A stretch of 64,000 nt of DNA from Mytilus galloprovincialis (GCF_965363235.1 NC_134841.1:59727078-59791077); one strand, 5' to 3'. Positions 1 through 11,688 are shown, counted from the first letter of the stretch. Notes: a model not told the origin generated them from the letters alone. Made by a program: numbers and translations.

Positions 1-18
1 AAGATTATAAACATTTAA

Positions 19-234
19 GGGACCTACCATTTGATTTTTATGGTGTGGGGGGGGGGGGGGGCTAGAATGAAATTTGAAAAAAAGGCAAAAGCAGGACATG
101 ATATTTGAGTAAAAAAAAGGCAGGATGAGCAACTTGGCAAAAAAAAGGCAGGATGACAATTTATGTAAACAATTCTGGATAAACTAAGAAAAAAAAGGCT
201 GGACCCCCCCCCTAAAAATCTAATTGTAGCTCCC
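19..234. mobile_element. G-tract MITE, copy 1 (PIF/Harbinger-like ends)
   Basis: The ends are inverted repeats: GGGACCTACCATTTG on the left, and on the right the complement of GGGAGCTACAATTAG. Each is followed inward by a G run (15 G at 47-61) or C run. The interior is A-rich with degenerate units of the type AAAAAAAGGCAGGA. The flanks read TTAA on both sides, so a TTA/TAA target duplication is possible but ambiguous. It is related to the copies at 15025 and 16827. There is no coding capacity, and ORFs through it are artefacts of the A-tracts. Confidence 0.75.
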
Positions 235-332
235 TTAAAATAGCTTGCCGTCAATTTTGGGCGTAAATTTGTTTTGTGAAAAGAGACCCATGGTGCGTAC
301 GAATATCATTTATGTTTTTTTAATAATTACAG

Positions 333-3300
333 GTGATATAGCTGATACTGTTGTCAGTGGATTCGTCGCCTCACTGAAGGAAACCTACCCAGCCCTACAG
401 AAAACCCCAGAAAAGGTACACAAGTTTATGGATTAAATGTTGATTAAATTTTTCATTTCTTTGTGTGTAGAGATAAAATTGCAACACTTTCGATTGATTG
501 AAAATGGTGTTCAAGATACCAAGGTGACAATTCTTTAACAATAAAAGTCTTTTAAAGACGAAACAAAAAGTCCAATAATAGTTTAAAATGTCATCATAGA
601 TTAATATAGATCTGCTGAAAATTTACAAAATATGTGTATACATCACATAGCCCTTAATATCTTATACATATATTTAACTTTTCGTCACTTCGCGTTTTGC
701 ATTCATTTTGTACCTAGAAAACCAAAATTTGTAATTATATTTTTTGATACTTCAATCCGTTACCATATGTTAAGTTGAATGTTAACCAACAAGTAGTTCG
801 TCATAACTAATTAAAAAAAGAATATCGAAAGAATTTTCATTTACTTGTCATAGTCAGTATAGTTTGTTATTGTCTCCATGTGAACCTTATACAAATATAA
901 GTCCTTCATTTCATAAACTTTCAATTTATTCAGGCAAAAATCATTTGTTGGTTAGTGTGTCAACTCTTGTTTATGATACTTATTTTTTCCCTACAGATCT
1001 ACAAAAAGACCAAACGGAAAACATCAAAATACATAAAACACGGTGCTCAGACTGTTCTGAGAACTTGTGCTGGACAGACTTTCCTTGCTGTAGTTGATGC
1101 TCTAACTAACGTGTCAGATCTCGCATACAAACGTCTCAAAGAACAGAATCGAGCGGCAGCGAACATGTCAAAATCTGAAAAACACGCACAAACCGAGATG
1201 ATGTCACCAACTAAGACGAGCCGTGGACAGCAGACAAAATTGACAGGAGGAGGCGACAAATGGGTAAAGAAACTTGTGAGTGCATTTACAGAAAGTAAAA
1301 CCATAACGGAATGAATAATAATCTCATGTTCTTAGTAAAACCTTGTGCATCACCAAAGTAAATTTGGTGAGCGTTAATTATATAAAATAAATTTATATGC
1401 AAAGATATATTGATATAACAAAACCATGTTTTGAAATTCATAGTAACGGTTTCGTTTCGTCATTACATTCTTGTCCAATGAAGACTAAAAAGAATGTTTT
1501 TTTTTTCTTTACAGACACGTGAAGATGACCAGCATATTCAACCCTCGTTTACTCTATCGTACATTGTTATGTTTCCACTGGCATTGTTGGTAAGTACTAG
1601 TATCCCACTCTATAAAACACTATGTGTCACTTGCCTTGTTGGTAAGTGCCACTCTATCATACACTATTTATGTTTCCACTAGTCTTGTTGGTAAGTGCCA
1701 CTATATCATACACTATTATGTTTATATAAGGCGTGTTGGTAAGTAGTTCTCTCAACGCTTACTTTATCATACTTTGTTGGTTAGGTTGCCACTCGCTTTG
1801 CTGGTAAGTTGTTTACTCTATCATACACTAGCCTTTTATATTTCCGCTTCCGTGTTTGTAAGTAGCCCAGTCAACGTTAACTTTATCATACAATATTATG
1901 TTTTCACTGCCGTTCTTGGTAAGCCTACCAGTCAACTTTTACTCTCATGTTTCCACTGGCTTTGTTGTTAAGTAGTCTACTTGCTTGGCGGTTCACGTTT
2001 TCTTTTTTCGAAAAGAAATAGGAGTTTCCATAATATCTATATAACTTGGAATAGTTTTTTTTATATTTTTTACAAATGTGTATAACGTTACATTCAACAT
2101 AGCATGCACACATCTGTACTTCTTACATCATTAAGTTTTCAATTTGGATATTTAAAATGAACTATTTATTACTGGACATTGCACAACCACTGCTCAATAT
2201 GTTACATTATGATACGTCTATTAATAGATACGCTTTTTGAGAGTCATACAGAGGAAGCTACATGCCATAGCAGATCGGCCATCAGGAACAAGAAAATCTT
2301 CAAGACGTAAATTAAATCGACCTCCGCTGACGCCAGAGAAAGTAGAGGAGATTGAATGTAGAAGAAAGGTATAAAAACTTTTATTTTTCACTAAATCAGC
2401 TTTAGATATCACTTGTTCTCAAATTTATAAAAAAAAAATCCAGCTCAGCGTAACGGTCAAGAACAAAGAAGGATTCATAATCATAATGGAAATAAACTCA
2501 TCATAGATACCAGGACTAAATTTAGTATATACGCCAGACGCGCGTTTCGTCTACAAAAGACTCATCAGTGACGCTCGAATCCAAAAAAGTTTAAAAGGCC
2601 AAATAAAGTACGAAGTTGAAGAGCATTGAGGACTAAAATTCCTAAAAGTTTTGCCAAATACAGTTAAAGTGATCTATGCCTGAGGAAGAAAAGCCTTAGT
2701 ATTTCAAAAAATTCAAAAATTTGTAAACAGTTAATTTATAAATATAACCATATCAATGACAATTCATGTCAGCAAACGCGTGCATTGTCCCACTGAAGCC
2801 CGACAACCAAACATCATCAATTAATTATAATTTCTTTAATTCATTTTAAAAATGCATAACTTCTTATTTTATTTCTTCATATTACAGGTTTCTCCGAGAA
2901 AACGACTAAACAGTTCCATCCTAGGCAATATCAAAAGTGTAGCTTTCAGAATGTTAGGATTTCAAACCAGTTGTGTCAAACAAACTGACATTAGGCAGTT
3001 TCTGACCTGTAGTAAACATGGTGAGTCAATCATTTTTATTTTACACTAATGTTAAAAAGTAAAAATACATTTTAATAAATAAACTATTTATAATATGTGA
3101 TAACAAAATTTTATTTGCGTTGTGGCCATTTGCGGATTCTGTAAAAATCTACATTTATATACTGGACATATTTTGTTTGTGAACTCGCAGTAAGTGGTGT
3201 TTTCATTCATAATGTATCATTTAAGGCACTTGGCAACTAAAATTAAGGATATGCTTGCTTTCATTGTTATTTGCTTAATATCAATCACGCGCATAAGGGA

Positions 3301-5671
3301 GTTTCATTTGACCTTGCCCTAAGTTTGAAAGTCTTGCCCATTTAATTAATTCAATTATTGCAGAAGGCGAGACATTTCAAAGTGTTGTACATGTAAAATT
3401 CTCGTTTTTTTATTACTGTTTATAATAATATCGCATCTCTTTAGTAAAATTCCTCCTGATTTGAAATAATACAGGTATACAAACTTCTTAAATTTTCAGG
3501 ACCTTTCAACATGTCGCCATTAATGGATAGTGAAGATGCTGAGAAAAAACGTAAACATGATAATATTCTGTCGGATGATAGTTCTACTGATGACGAAGAC
3601 CTCGTCAACATGGACTTGAAAAACTATGTGTCTGATGAAGATCCAGATTATGAGGTAGTTTTCATAATTTATGTCCAGACTACGATTGCATGTAAAGGGG
3701 TCGAGTGTTTTCCATTCGGTCTCTGTGCCCGTCCGTTCGTCCTTTCCTTATATCGGATTTAAATTAATGCTCACTTGAAGATGGTTTACCATGACATTGT
3801 CTTCAAATCCAATTGAAACTTGGTACCGACCTTCGTGGTGATGGGAACCCTTTCAAAATACATGCCTTGAAAAATTAAGATTACAGACCATTGCGGGGCC
3901 TTTCGTAGCTGACTATGCGGAAAGGATTATCTCATTGTTGAATATAAAAAAGAAGATATGGTATGATTGCCAATGAGACAACCGTCCACAAGAGACCAAC
4001 ATGACACAGAAATTAACAACTATAGGTCACCATACGGCTGTACGGGGACTTATACTTTGAATTGATTTCAAAGTCATTTGGTCTTTTGTGGAGAGTTGTC
4101 TCATTGGCAACCATTCCTTACCGTCGTATTGTATAAACAGCACAAATAATATTAGGCTTATCTATATTACTAAGAGCACAAGTTTCCTCTTACTGCTGGA
4201 AAAGCATAAACGCTTAGCGCATGTTATCATATACCCTTTCCTCTTTCAGGTGGAAAAGCCTAAACGCTTATCGTAACTAGATTATAGATAGCAGTTAAAA
4301 TGGTACTGTTACGTAATTTTTAAATTTGTTCATGCTTTGTATTTAATTTAAAAATGCAGTTTTAAAAATCATTTCTAATGTATGTATGATTATGTAGCCG
4401 ACAGATGAAGACGAGTCTGACAGCAGCATCGATTCTGACGAAGAGGAAGACGAAAGTGACTTTGATACGGTAGAACTTGGAGAAGGTGGATTAGTAGAAA
4501 TCAAAGATAAGGCAAGTTGATCCTGAAATATTCAAACGGACTAGACGTAATGTTTTATTTATCTTTGGGAATGTTTTCAGTAATTGTCTGATTTTAATGC
4601 ATGTTCAATTAAATGCAATGCCATTTGTAGGTGAATTCAAGTGTGATTTACAATTATAGGAAAACATTTTTCTTTCCTGATAAGTCCTGTACACACCTGA
4701 CAAAAGGGGCAAAATTATCTTGTTTGGGGGAGGGGAGGGGTGACAGAAAAATGTAAAAAACCCACCAAACCTAAAGTAAAGAATCCGTTTGTGAATTGAT
4801 ATCTGATGAATCTGTTCATTACGGTATCAATAATTGTCATTCCACTTCTTGATGTTAAAGATGAGGTTAAGAAACTTGTTTATTATCGCCACAAGGCACA
4901 ACTGCGTAGATATGACCCAATCAATGAATTGTCATGTCCATGCTGTTATGGCTTTATAATATGCCTGTCGATTTTCCGTTTAATTGTTATTAGTTTGTCC
5001 TTGTTAAATTTTAATGGGATTTTCTTCTCTTTTTAGGAGTTTGGTTATGGTGACCGATCTGTGATAATATCTGTTAAATCTAGTCACAACTTGTTTAGGC
5101 ACGGGGCGGTTCATAGCTTGACACACTGTATAGGCACTTGTCTTGTGTTGATCAAATACCTCCAAATATTTATGTGAAGTGTACAGTAGGGAATGAGAGT
5201 ACATCCTTAAAATGTTGAATTTAACTTTATGGAAAACATTTACAATTAGTTATTTCAGTGTGCACCTTTGACAAAAGGAACAAATTCTTGATTGTTAAAA
5301 TTTGAAAACTGACTTAAAATATATTACAGGAAAACGTAACGCCAATGAAGAATAAAAGTAAAGAACCAGAAAAAAAGCCAATGAAAGAAAATGTTGAAAA
5401 ACAGAAAGAATTGAAAGAAAAGGCATCTCCAAAGAAGGCTGTGCTATCCCCAAAGAAACAGCCAAGTTCAAACGTCCAACCTGCTATAATAACGAATAAG
5501 TCCCCAGTTAAACAAGTCAGTGGTAAAGATGAAAAGAAAGATTCAAATCACAACCAGAAGTTCAATGACCAATCAAAACCGTCCGAATCTGGGAACAAGC
5601 AATCAAACACCGGATCGAACACGGCAAATATAGGGAATAACGAAAAACATCAAGGGAACAAGAAATCATAA
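333..5671 (+). CDS. Perilipin-like N-region / basic linker / acidic tail protein, last 8 exons (5' partial)
   Basis: Coding exons: 333-415, 997-1275, 1515-1589, 2228-2368, 2888-3020, 3500-3654, 4398-4511, 5330-5671. All junctions are phase-compatible and give about 440 residues ending in TAA; the start lies upstream. Exon 1 begins with the last two bases of a codon. Residues 1-75 (GDIADTVVSGF..., YPALQKTPEKIY) resemble the N-terminal helical region of invertebrate perilipins (lipid-droplet surface proteins). This is a memory-based, weak call. Residues ~133-153 (FTLSYIVMFPLALLIRFLRV) are a hydrophobic segment spanning the exon 3/4 junction, followed by a basic RRK-rich linker. Exon 5 has QTDIRQFL, which is PIP-box-like but lacks the final aromatic. 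Exons 6-7 are Asp/Glu/Ser-rich (CK2-like), and exon 8 is Lys/Asn/Gln-rich and disordered. Alternatives are an ER/nuclear-envelope or chromatin protein. Coding status is strong; function is uncertain. Confidence 0.8.
1515..1589 (+). CDS. Exon 3 of the perilipin-like gene (hydrophobic segment)
   Basis: A 75-nt, phase 0/0 exon bounded by ...TTTACAG and GTAAGT. It encodes TREDDQHIQPSFTLSYIVMF and then PLALL, the first part of the only clear hydrophobic segment in the protein. Its 3' half and donor are copied repeatedly in the following intron (see 1600-1985). Skipping it would keep the frame and remove most of the segment. Confidence 0.75.
1600..1985 (+). repeat. Tandem array of copied exon-3 ends with splice donors
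   Basis: Degenerate units of about 50-60 bp repeat the end of exon 3 (ACTCTATCATACA..., TATGTTTCCACTGGC, TTGTTGGTAAGT). GT(A)AGT-like donors begin at 1642, 1691, 1739, 1804, 1858, 1919 (GTAAGC) and 1968 (GTTAAG), in addition to the real donor at 1590. Reading on from 1590 hits a stop at 1680-1682, so the downstream donors would shift frame or add a stop. The array occupies the first ~400 bp of the intron. Confidence 0.8.
2480..2830 (+). repeat. Mussel dispersed repeat (GATACCAGGACTAAATTT family)
   Basis: The intron contains TACGCCAGACGCGCGTTTCG, followed by a CTACAAAAGACTCATCAG block, then an AT-rich section, ending near CCCACTGAAGCCCGACAACC. I recognise this as a very common interspersed sequence in mussel transcripts and genomes (memory, not search). 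No ORF. The exact ends are uncertain. Confidence 0.6.
3938..4130. repeat. R1-family dispersed repeat, two pieces in inverted orientation
   Basis: 3948-4036 holds the R1 core in plus orientation (AAAAAAGAAGATATGGTATG, GCCAATGAGACAAC, ACACAGAAATTAACAACTAT). 4078-4130 holds its start in minus orientation (TTGGTCTTTTGTGGAGAGTT, GTCTCATTGGCAACCATTCC). The two can pair as a hairpin inside the intron before exon 7. Other R1 copies lie near 31.5-32.4, 52.8, 54.1 and 58.6 kb. Confidence 0.7.
4512..4517 (+). other. Non-canonical GC-AG intron donor (GCAAGT)
   Basis: Exon 7 ends ...GAAATCAAAGATAAG followed by GCAAGT rather than GTAAGT. The preceding AAG and following AAGT match the strong consensus expected of GC-AG introns. 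Splicing here to the acceptor before 5330 keeps the frame (phase 0). Reading through ends at once: GCA AGT TGA. Confidence 0.65.
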
Positions 5672-7832
5672 ACATTCAAAGTCAAGACTGCCTACCAAAT
5701 TCTGTTGTATATTGTAATGACTTCCGTTTCATTAACATTGATGTTCTCTTTCATTGATTTCTTTACAGAATAATTCTTATTCTTCCTCTTTTTTTTGTAT
5801 CAGTAAACAAATGAATGTAAATATTAACAGTTTATACATGTAAGACTGTGTTATAGTGCTGTATTGATTATTTGAAACAAAATTAACTAAAAGTATTTTT
5901 CTCATCATATATCTCTTGTTTTCAATTATTTTTCAACAACTTAAATGGTATTACAGAAGATTTAGTTTCGTTTATACGACTTTTTTTGGCATCATAGAGG
6001 TCTACACTTTGGTAACCGTTTATGAATTTCCGTGTCTACAGTAGCAACCATCATCAAACTCAGTTCAATGATTTTCTGTAAAAACAAGAGAAAAAATAGA
6101 ATGAACCTATAGTCAATATATAAATCTTAAGTGATAGGACAAGGTTAATACTTCACTGTATATTGGTATTCGTTCTGAACATGCATGAAAGAACTGCCAC
6201 TGGACATTAAGCAACCAACAATCAATCGAGGGGTTCTTGTAAGAACAGAAGTAGAAAGAAATATTGCCATACATTGTATATAAGAGTACTGGAATTTATA
6301 TTTTTCGTTCAAAAAGCAATAACAAACAATGACTTGGTTCATTAGACTTTTTGATTATCAGTTTCATTTTAAAGAAGACATTTTAAAATATTACCTCGGT
6401 AAAAAGCATGAAAAAAAACCTAAATAAGACTGACGTATATACAAAGATGTGGTAAAATGGTCAATGAGAACTATCTACCAAAGACCAAATGACACAAAAC
6501 CCCACACGAGAAATGCAATAAAACAAAGCAACATGATGGGTTACAGGGTATCACATGTGTAGCAGGATCTGCTCGCCCCTTTCTGGATCACCCACAATCA
6601 CCCAACTTTCAGTTAAGGCGTTCGTGCTTCTCAGTCTGTAGTTTTCTATGTTGTGTTTTTTGCCCGTCTACTTATATTTTTAAGCCACGATGTTGTCAGT
6701 TTATTTTCAACTTCCTCTCCTCTGAAACTTTTAACTGACGACCTCATTTCTGATTGGACATCTTCCATAGCGGAATTTTCTGGTTGCGTTGAAGACCCAT
6801 TGTTGACCTTGTAATGTTTCCGTTGTTCGGGTTGTCTCTGATGCATATCTCAGTTTCAATTATCTATTCTAAGTATCTATGGAACTATAAAAAAGTGTGT
6901 TTAAACAGATCAATGTATCGTGGTAGACTATTGGCAATTTGAGTTCAAACGAAAATCGTCTCTTAGGTTAAGCGAGTAATATCAGGATCAGGATAAGGGT
7001 TCAGATAAAGATGAGAAACTAATGTTATCGGCATCCATCCATTGGTTACAAGCTTAAAAAAAGCCTAACCTGGTCGTGTGTAACTTAGCTTATGAATACT
7101 CGTGAATTAGCAAGCATATGATAAGCGATGAATGTTAGATTGTAGAGACAAAGATTTCACTACAAACAAATGTGGTAGGCCGATAGGCTCAATAACGAGT
7201 ACATACAGAATGATTAAAAATGCCACAGCAGGCTTCAAACCATATTGAATTCATTAAAATATTTTTTTTTTAGTTAATGGATATTATCTTAATCTATCTA
7301 TATTGTACGTGTTTTTAGTCGAAAACATTAAAAAATTGTAAGAAATTTCAATATGAAAAGAGAAAAAACGTTTTTGTCGATCCGGTCAAGCGATACCTGC
7401 GTGTGTAGTACGTTGTTTTATTAACATCATTAACTTGTCAAACCAATACCTGTCTACAGAAGAGGCGAATCTATAAAAACGTTTTTTATATCACAGCAAT
7501 ATTGTCTAATATCAATTGTAAATATTCGGAAACTGTTGTTTTCGTCAACGAAAAATAAAGAAAATACTAAATTCAAAACTTAATGTTCAAATATAAACAA
7601 CAATTAAGTCTAAATATACATTCAGAAGTTAGTTAAAAACAAAAGTTTATGTAAAATTTGGAGTGCTGTGTTTTTCTTATGTACACAAATAAACAAATGC
7701 TATAAGTTCTAATATCAATGCGATACTTTTAAAATATCATAGCGGTGTTTTTGTTATGTCAGTATTAGTACTAATTAGTATCAATATTAAACTGCTGTAC
7801 CTATATTTTGACAATTTCACCTATTATGTTAT
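5672..7832. other. Gene-poor interval
   Basis: 3' flank of the perilipin-like gene; no consensus AATAAA is evident just after the stop. 6445-6640 contains the R3 dispersed repeat, with a TGTGTAGCAGGATCTGCTCG block. The rest is AT-rich sequence in which I see nothing further except the candidate ORF at 6646-6846 (-). Confidence 0.6.
6646..6846 (-). CDS. Candidate small ORF or exonised host exon (66 aa)
   Basis: ATG-initiated minus-strand ORF with balanced hydrophilic composition (MHQRQPEQRKHYKVNNGSST..., ending ...WLKNISRRAKNTT), unlike the AT-driven ORFs around it. Its stop lies at the junction with the R3 dispersed repeat (ACATAGAAAACTACAGACTG), so the 3' end may be supplied by the repeat. 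I recognise no domain. It could be a relic exon, a lineage-specific small protein or chance. Confidence 0.25.
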   Translation of the reverse strand: MHQRQPEQRKHYKVNNGSSTQPENSAMEDVQSEMRSSVKSFRGEEVENKLTTSWLKNISRRAKNTT

Positions 7833-7981
7833 AGTTATTGACCAAGCAAGTCGGTATATGTCATTAATTCTGCACAGCACGAGATGACCCAATAACCCGA
7901 ACGACGTAGGAGTTTGGGTTATTGGGTCATCTCGTGCTGTGCAGATTAAATTACATATACCGATTTGATTGGCCAATAACT
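7833..7981. mobile_element. 149-bp palindrome (hairpin MITE-like)
   Basis: Two 66-nt arms (7833-7898 and 7916-7981) are inverted copies with few mismatches around a 17-nt loop. The innermost ~29 bp (CTGCACAGCACGAGATGACC and the following CAATAACCC) is perfect. The arms end AGTTATTGACCAAGCAAG / TTGATTGGCCAATAACT. No coding content. The sharp boundaries suggest a foldback element rather than a structured gene. Confidence 0.8.
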
Positions 7982-8684
7982 GTTTTAACACATGACGCAA
8001 TCAATTTACGTGAACGTTTTAGAAATGTGGACGTTATTCTCCAATCCACGGGTCCTAGGAAAGTTTCTTGTAGGGTAAAGAAAGGGGAAATACGACTTTG
8101 GTAAGTTTTAAATTAATCTTTTTTTTTATATTTAGACTCATTCTAAAATAGCGATTTAATGGTATATGTTTTTAAATCGTTTCCGTTAATTTATTCCCAA
8201 TTTTTATTTAATTGGTGACGATTAAGACTTTGATAAATTGTGTACTTTCAAATCGGTGTATGAGTTTAAATAAGATTAATTGCTTTTGAATATCTTTCCC
8301 TCAATGATATGCTTAAAAGAACCGAAGAAGATGTTGTAATACCTAAATTTAAAAGGTTAATTAAACAGAAAATATGTTTCTCTTTCAATACCTTTTACTC
8401 CCCCCCCCCCCCCCCCATTTCTTTTAATCTACTGTATTACTTTTTAAGACACGTCCATCTAAATGAAGTCTGATTGATCTCCAGCTAATCACCCAGTTTT
8501 AAAACAAACTTTAATATGGTCCTCATTAAATCCGATCCAAATATAGTCTCTTTATAGGAATAATTATTCAAAAAGTCGTTCAGATGGCGGATTCGGGGGT
8601 GGGGGCGACCTTGGATTGGACAAAGTACGGTGTTTTAGCTTAAAATCGTCAATATTGTCTTTAGTCTCGCTACACTCGGTGATA

Positions 8685-9165
8685 TTTATGCCCCACCTAC
8701 GATAGTAGAGGGGCATTATGTTTTCTGGTCTGTGCCTCCGTTCTTCCGTCCGTTCTTTCGTCTGTCCGTCTGTGCGTCCGTTCGTCCGTCCGCTTCAGGT
8801 TAAAGTTTTTGGTCACGGTAGTTTTTGAAGAAGTTGAAGTCCAATCAACTTGAAACTTAGTACACATGTTCCCATGATATTATCTTTCTAATTTTACTGC
8901 CAAATTATAGTTTTGACCCCAATTTCATGGTCCACTGAACATAGAAAATGATAGTGCAAAGTTCAGGTTAAAGTTTTTGGTCAAGGTAGATTTTTATGAA
9001 GTTAAAGTTACATCAACTTGAAACTTAGTACACATGTTCCCTATGATATGATCTTTCTAATTTTAATTCCAAATTAAAGTTTTGACCCCAATTTCACGGT
9101 CCACTGAACATAGAAAATGATAGTGCGAGTGGGGCATTCGTGTACTATGGACACATTCTTGGTTT
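8685..9165 (+). mobile_element. Pearl-type non-autonomous element
   Basis: 5' hairpin TGCCCCACCTACGATAGTAG followed by AGGGGCA, a CCGT/CTGT-rich microsatellite at 8746-8805, then two tandem ~165-bp core units (each with GGTTAAAGTTTTTGGTCA... ACTGAACATAGAAAATGATA), ending GTGGGGCATTCGTGTACTAT. This matches the design of bivalve 'pearl' elements (5' flank, tetranucleotide tract, tandem core, 3' flank), which are related to Helitron-associated repeats. An inverted relative is at 25873-26131. Confidence 0.75.
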
Positions 9166-9269
9166 TTTTTAATTTGATAGAATAACGCCCCTTTCAAAAT
9201 CCGGGAACCGCCCCTAAAGGTAAAAATAGATTTGAACTCTGCGGTATATCTGAGGTAGTTAATGCACAC

Positions 9270-9545
9270 CTTTGCTGTGCATTATCTAGATTATAGCACA
9301 GTAAGAACAAAGAGATTTTACTCTTGCCATGTGTTAAGTCTGTTTTGTTCACACATCGTTGTAAATATAATGGAATTTGATGCGACTGTCGTACAAGTGA
9401 AAGGTTTAGCGCTATAAAACCAGGTTTAAAAAAGTCAGAAATATGACAGTTGTTGTCCATTCGTTTGGTGTGTTTTATCAGTTTATTTTGCCAATTGATT
9501 AGGGACTTCCCTTTTTGAATTTTCAGTATTTTTGTGATTGTACTT
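9270..9545 (-). repeat. R4-family dispersed repeat
   Basis: Contains CACACATCGTTGTAAATATA, ATGCGACTGTCGTACAAGTG, CTATAAAACCAGGTTTA and ATTAGGGACTTCCC. A diverged second copy lies at about 59260-59490 in the same orientation. The strand is arbitrary. No intact ORF. Confidence 0.65.
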
Positions 9546-10541
9546 CTTAGTAGTATTGTATGTTAATAAGCAGTTTTAAAGCCATTGCTTGAATTCAAAT
9601 TGTTTTGGTAACATCTTTCAAATCTCTTAATTGGTGTCGGAAGCAAAACAAATCAAATAAGGGTTTCATAAACAATGTCGTAATTAAATATATATCTAAG
9701 TATCAACATCTATTAAATTTATCAATGAACGCATCGAAACAATACATATCCGATATTCTCCAAACACATGCATGGCAGACTTTCTTTATTGGCAACTTGT
9801 GCCAAAGATGAACCATACTGTCCTCGTTCAGATTGATTCGACAAAATCGATCCTATATATCGTGGTGTTCGGTATGAGCCAAGGCTCCGTGTTTAAGGCC
9901 TTCTTTGATCTATAATGGTTTTACTTTTAACAAATTATTACTTTGATGGAAAGTTATCTCATTCGAACTCATACACCATCTTCTTATATCTATTAATCTT
10001 TAAATTTTCCCCTTGAATAACTGGTTTCCAGTCCTTCAAACCAGTCTAACTACTTCATTGTTTTGCATTGTACACCCATTTCAGTAGTGAACCAGGTAAT
10101 ACCGGATGACCGCAAGTTTTGCCGATGGTCACAAGCACTTACCTAAGAAAAAAATCATATCTCTATACCTGAAAGTTAGCTTAATGTACCGAGTTATATT
10201 TTTTCTGAGACAAGTTCGAGCGTAAATGGTGAATAAATGGCAGGCAATTCAACCTCAGCGTAATTACTATTTTATTTTAGTGATACAAATCAGTATACTC
10301 TGGTTTGTTGTTGTACCTTAATTTATATTAATATCACTTACATGCATATATAATTTTCATCCATTTGTAGATCATTCGTTTCTACTATTTTAGTAAAAAA
10401 AAGCAGTGCAAGTGCATGGTTGACACTTTTCTGTAATAATTCGATTTATCTAATCGATTAGATTTTAGTAGGCATTCATATTTTCCCACAAAACGTTCTT
10501 CTGTTTGTGTTAAGATATTTTTTTTCTGTACGTGCGCATAG
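9546..10541. other. Gene-free interval
   Basis: AT-rich. A minus-orientation R1-like tail near 9890-9990 (ATGGAAAGTTATCTCATTCG, ATACACCATCTTCTTAT) is the only feature I recognise. Nothing else seen. Confidence 0.5.
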
Positions 10542-10699
10542 ATATTAATGATCTTTTTGATTATATTCGTATGCATATTTCTAACGTCAAAACATTTACA
10601 TATTATTTATTTGTGTTCTAAAAAGAAAATTTCATGACTATTCATTGAAGAATGAATTTATGACAAGCGATAAGGATCATAGTTATTTTGCACTCAAAA
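10542..10699 (+). promoter_or_regulatory. Upstream block of small ORF, duplicated at ~16042-16188
   Basis: The 150 bp before the ATG at 10700 aligns by eye with 16042-16188. Shared words include ATATTTCTAACG(T/A)CAAAACA, CATATTAT, a TCCATTGAA-like block, GTGATACGGA/GCGATAAGGA and TTNTGCACT. The second copy lacks the ORF. No clear TATA box. This may be a promoter or simply a dispersed repeat. Confidence 0.4.
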
Positions 10700-10873
10700 A
10701 TGTCTGCTTATTCAGATCGGTTACCAGTAAAAAACAAAAGTCAAATATCTGGCAACAATACATCGGAATGCCCTCACGGTCATCACGTTGTAAAAGAGCG
10801 TCCTTGGAAACGGCGAGCTGATTATGTTCACAGAGAAACCGACTTACCAACTGGAAAAGTCTTTAATATCTAA
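10700..10873 (+). CDS. Candidate small intronless protein (57 aa)
   Basis: ATG in an AAAATGT context; ORF MSAYSDRLPVKNKSQISGNN... ...KERPWKRRADYVHRETDLPT..., ending TAA. The composition is basic and hydrophilic, with one Cys and a His cluster (CPHGHH), and no signal peptide or membrane segment. An AATAAA lies ~40 bp after the stop (about 10914). I recognise no family. It could be a genuine small gene, a last exon or a processed fragment. Confidence 0.45.
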   Translation: MSAYSDRLPVKNKSQISGNNTSECPHGHHVVKERPWKRRADYVHRETDLPTGKVFNI

Positions 10874-11688
10874 CAAGAACTGTTTCCTTCTCAATATTTT
10901 TTTCTATGTTGATAATAAATACATCTTCTGTGCGACAAAGAGTTTTAATTTTTGGCATCTGCAGTTGTTTAATTTATAATCTAAGCTAGGCTACTTAATT
11001 GGTATTTTCAAAGCTCAGGATATCAGCATTTGTACATTTTTATTTGTTTCAAATATTCATTTTACCATTGTCAAGCGTAATTGGGAACCGTATTTGATTG
11101 TTTGAATGAATGTTTTTTCCCTTATACGTAATATTATTTTTTGTCTATTTCAATATTACCCATGTGAATACATGCTATATCAGTGTGACCTATATTAATC
11201 AAAGTACTGAAGTACTGAACATCAGAGGACCTCAAGTTGTGTTGAATTATTATTATTGATAAATGACAGGTGTTTATATTATACATACCAGACAGATATG
11301 TTCACCATACAATATAGTACAAATATTAAATATAATATGCTATCATATCTGAGATACTGACTTGAACTAGGAAACTTAACTTTGTGAATTATCAATGATT
11401 ACTTGGTCAAATGAGAACTGTTAGATTGGCATTATGACCATATAGTTGCACACATACAAAAATCGTTAGCGTATAACTTATAATAGAGAATCAACATAGC
11501 AAACAATTCTTCGAGTAGCTATATAGTCACTCACTGAACTATGAAAAAGAGGTTCAAGACAATCATATCAAAACAGATAAATTGTAATATTGTGGCTAAT
11601 TAAAATATAAAGTGGGGAAAAATATATTGTTTTGGCGAAAGAGGTGGCGAAAAAAATAATTGACCCAGGGGAAACTTTGGGGCTAAAG
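10874..11688. other. Gene-free interval
   Basis: AT-rich sequence without a recognisable exon or repeat boundary on either strand. Confidence 0.5.

Noticed and set aside
7922..8104. 60-residue plus ORF
   Set aside because: Starts inside the palindrome and runs into AT-rich DNA; no domain or exon borders.
9063..9460. Two minus ORFs (68 and 88 aa)
   Set aside because: Lie in pearl-type and R4 repeats.
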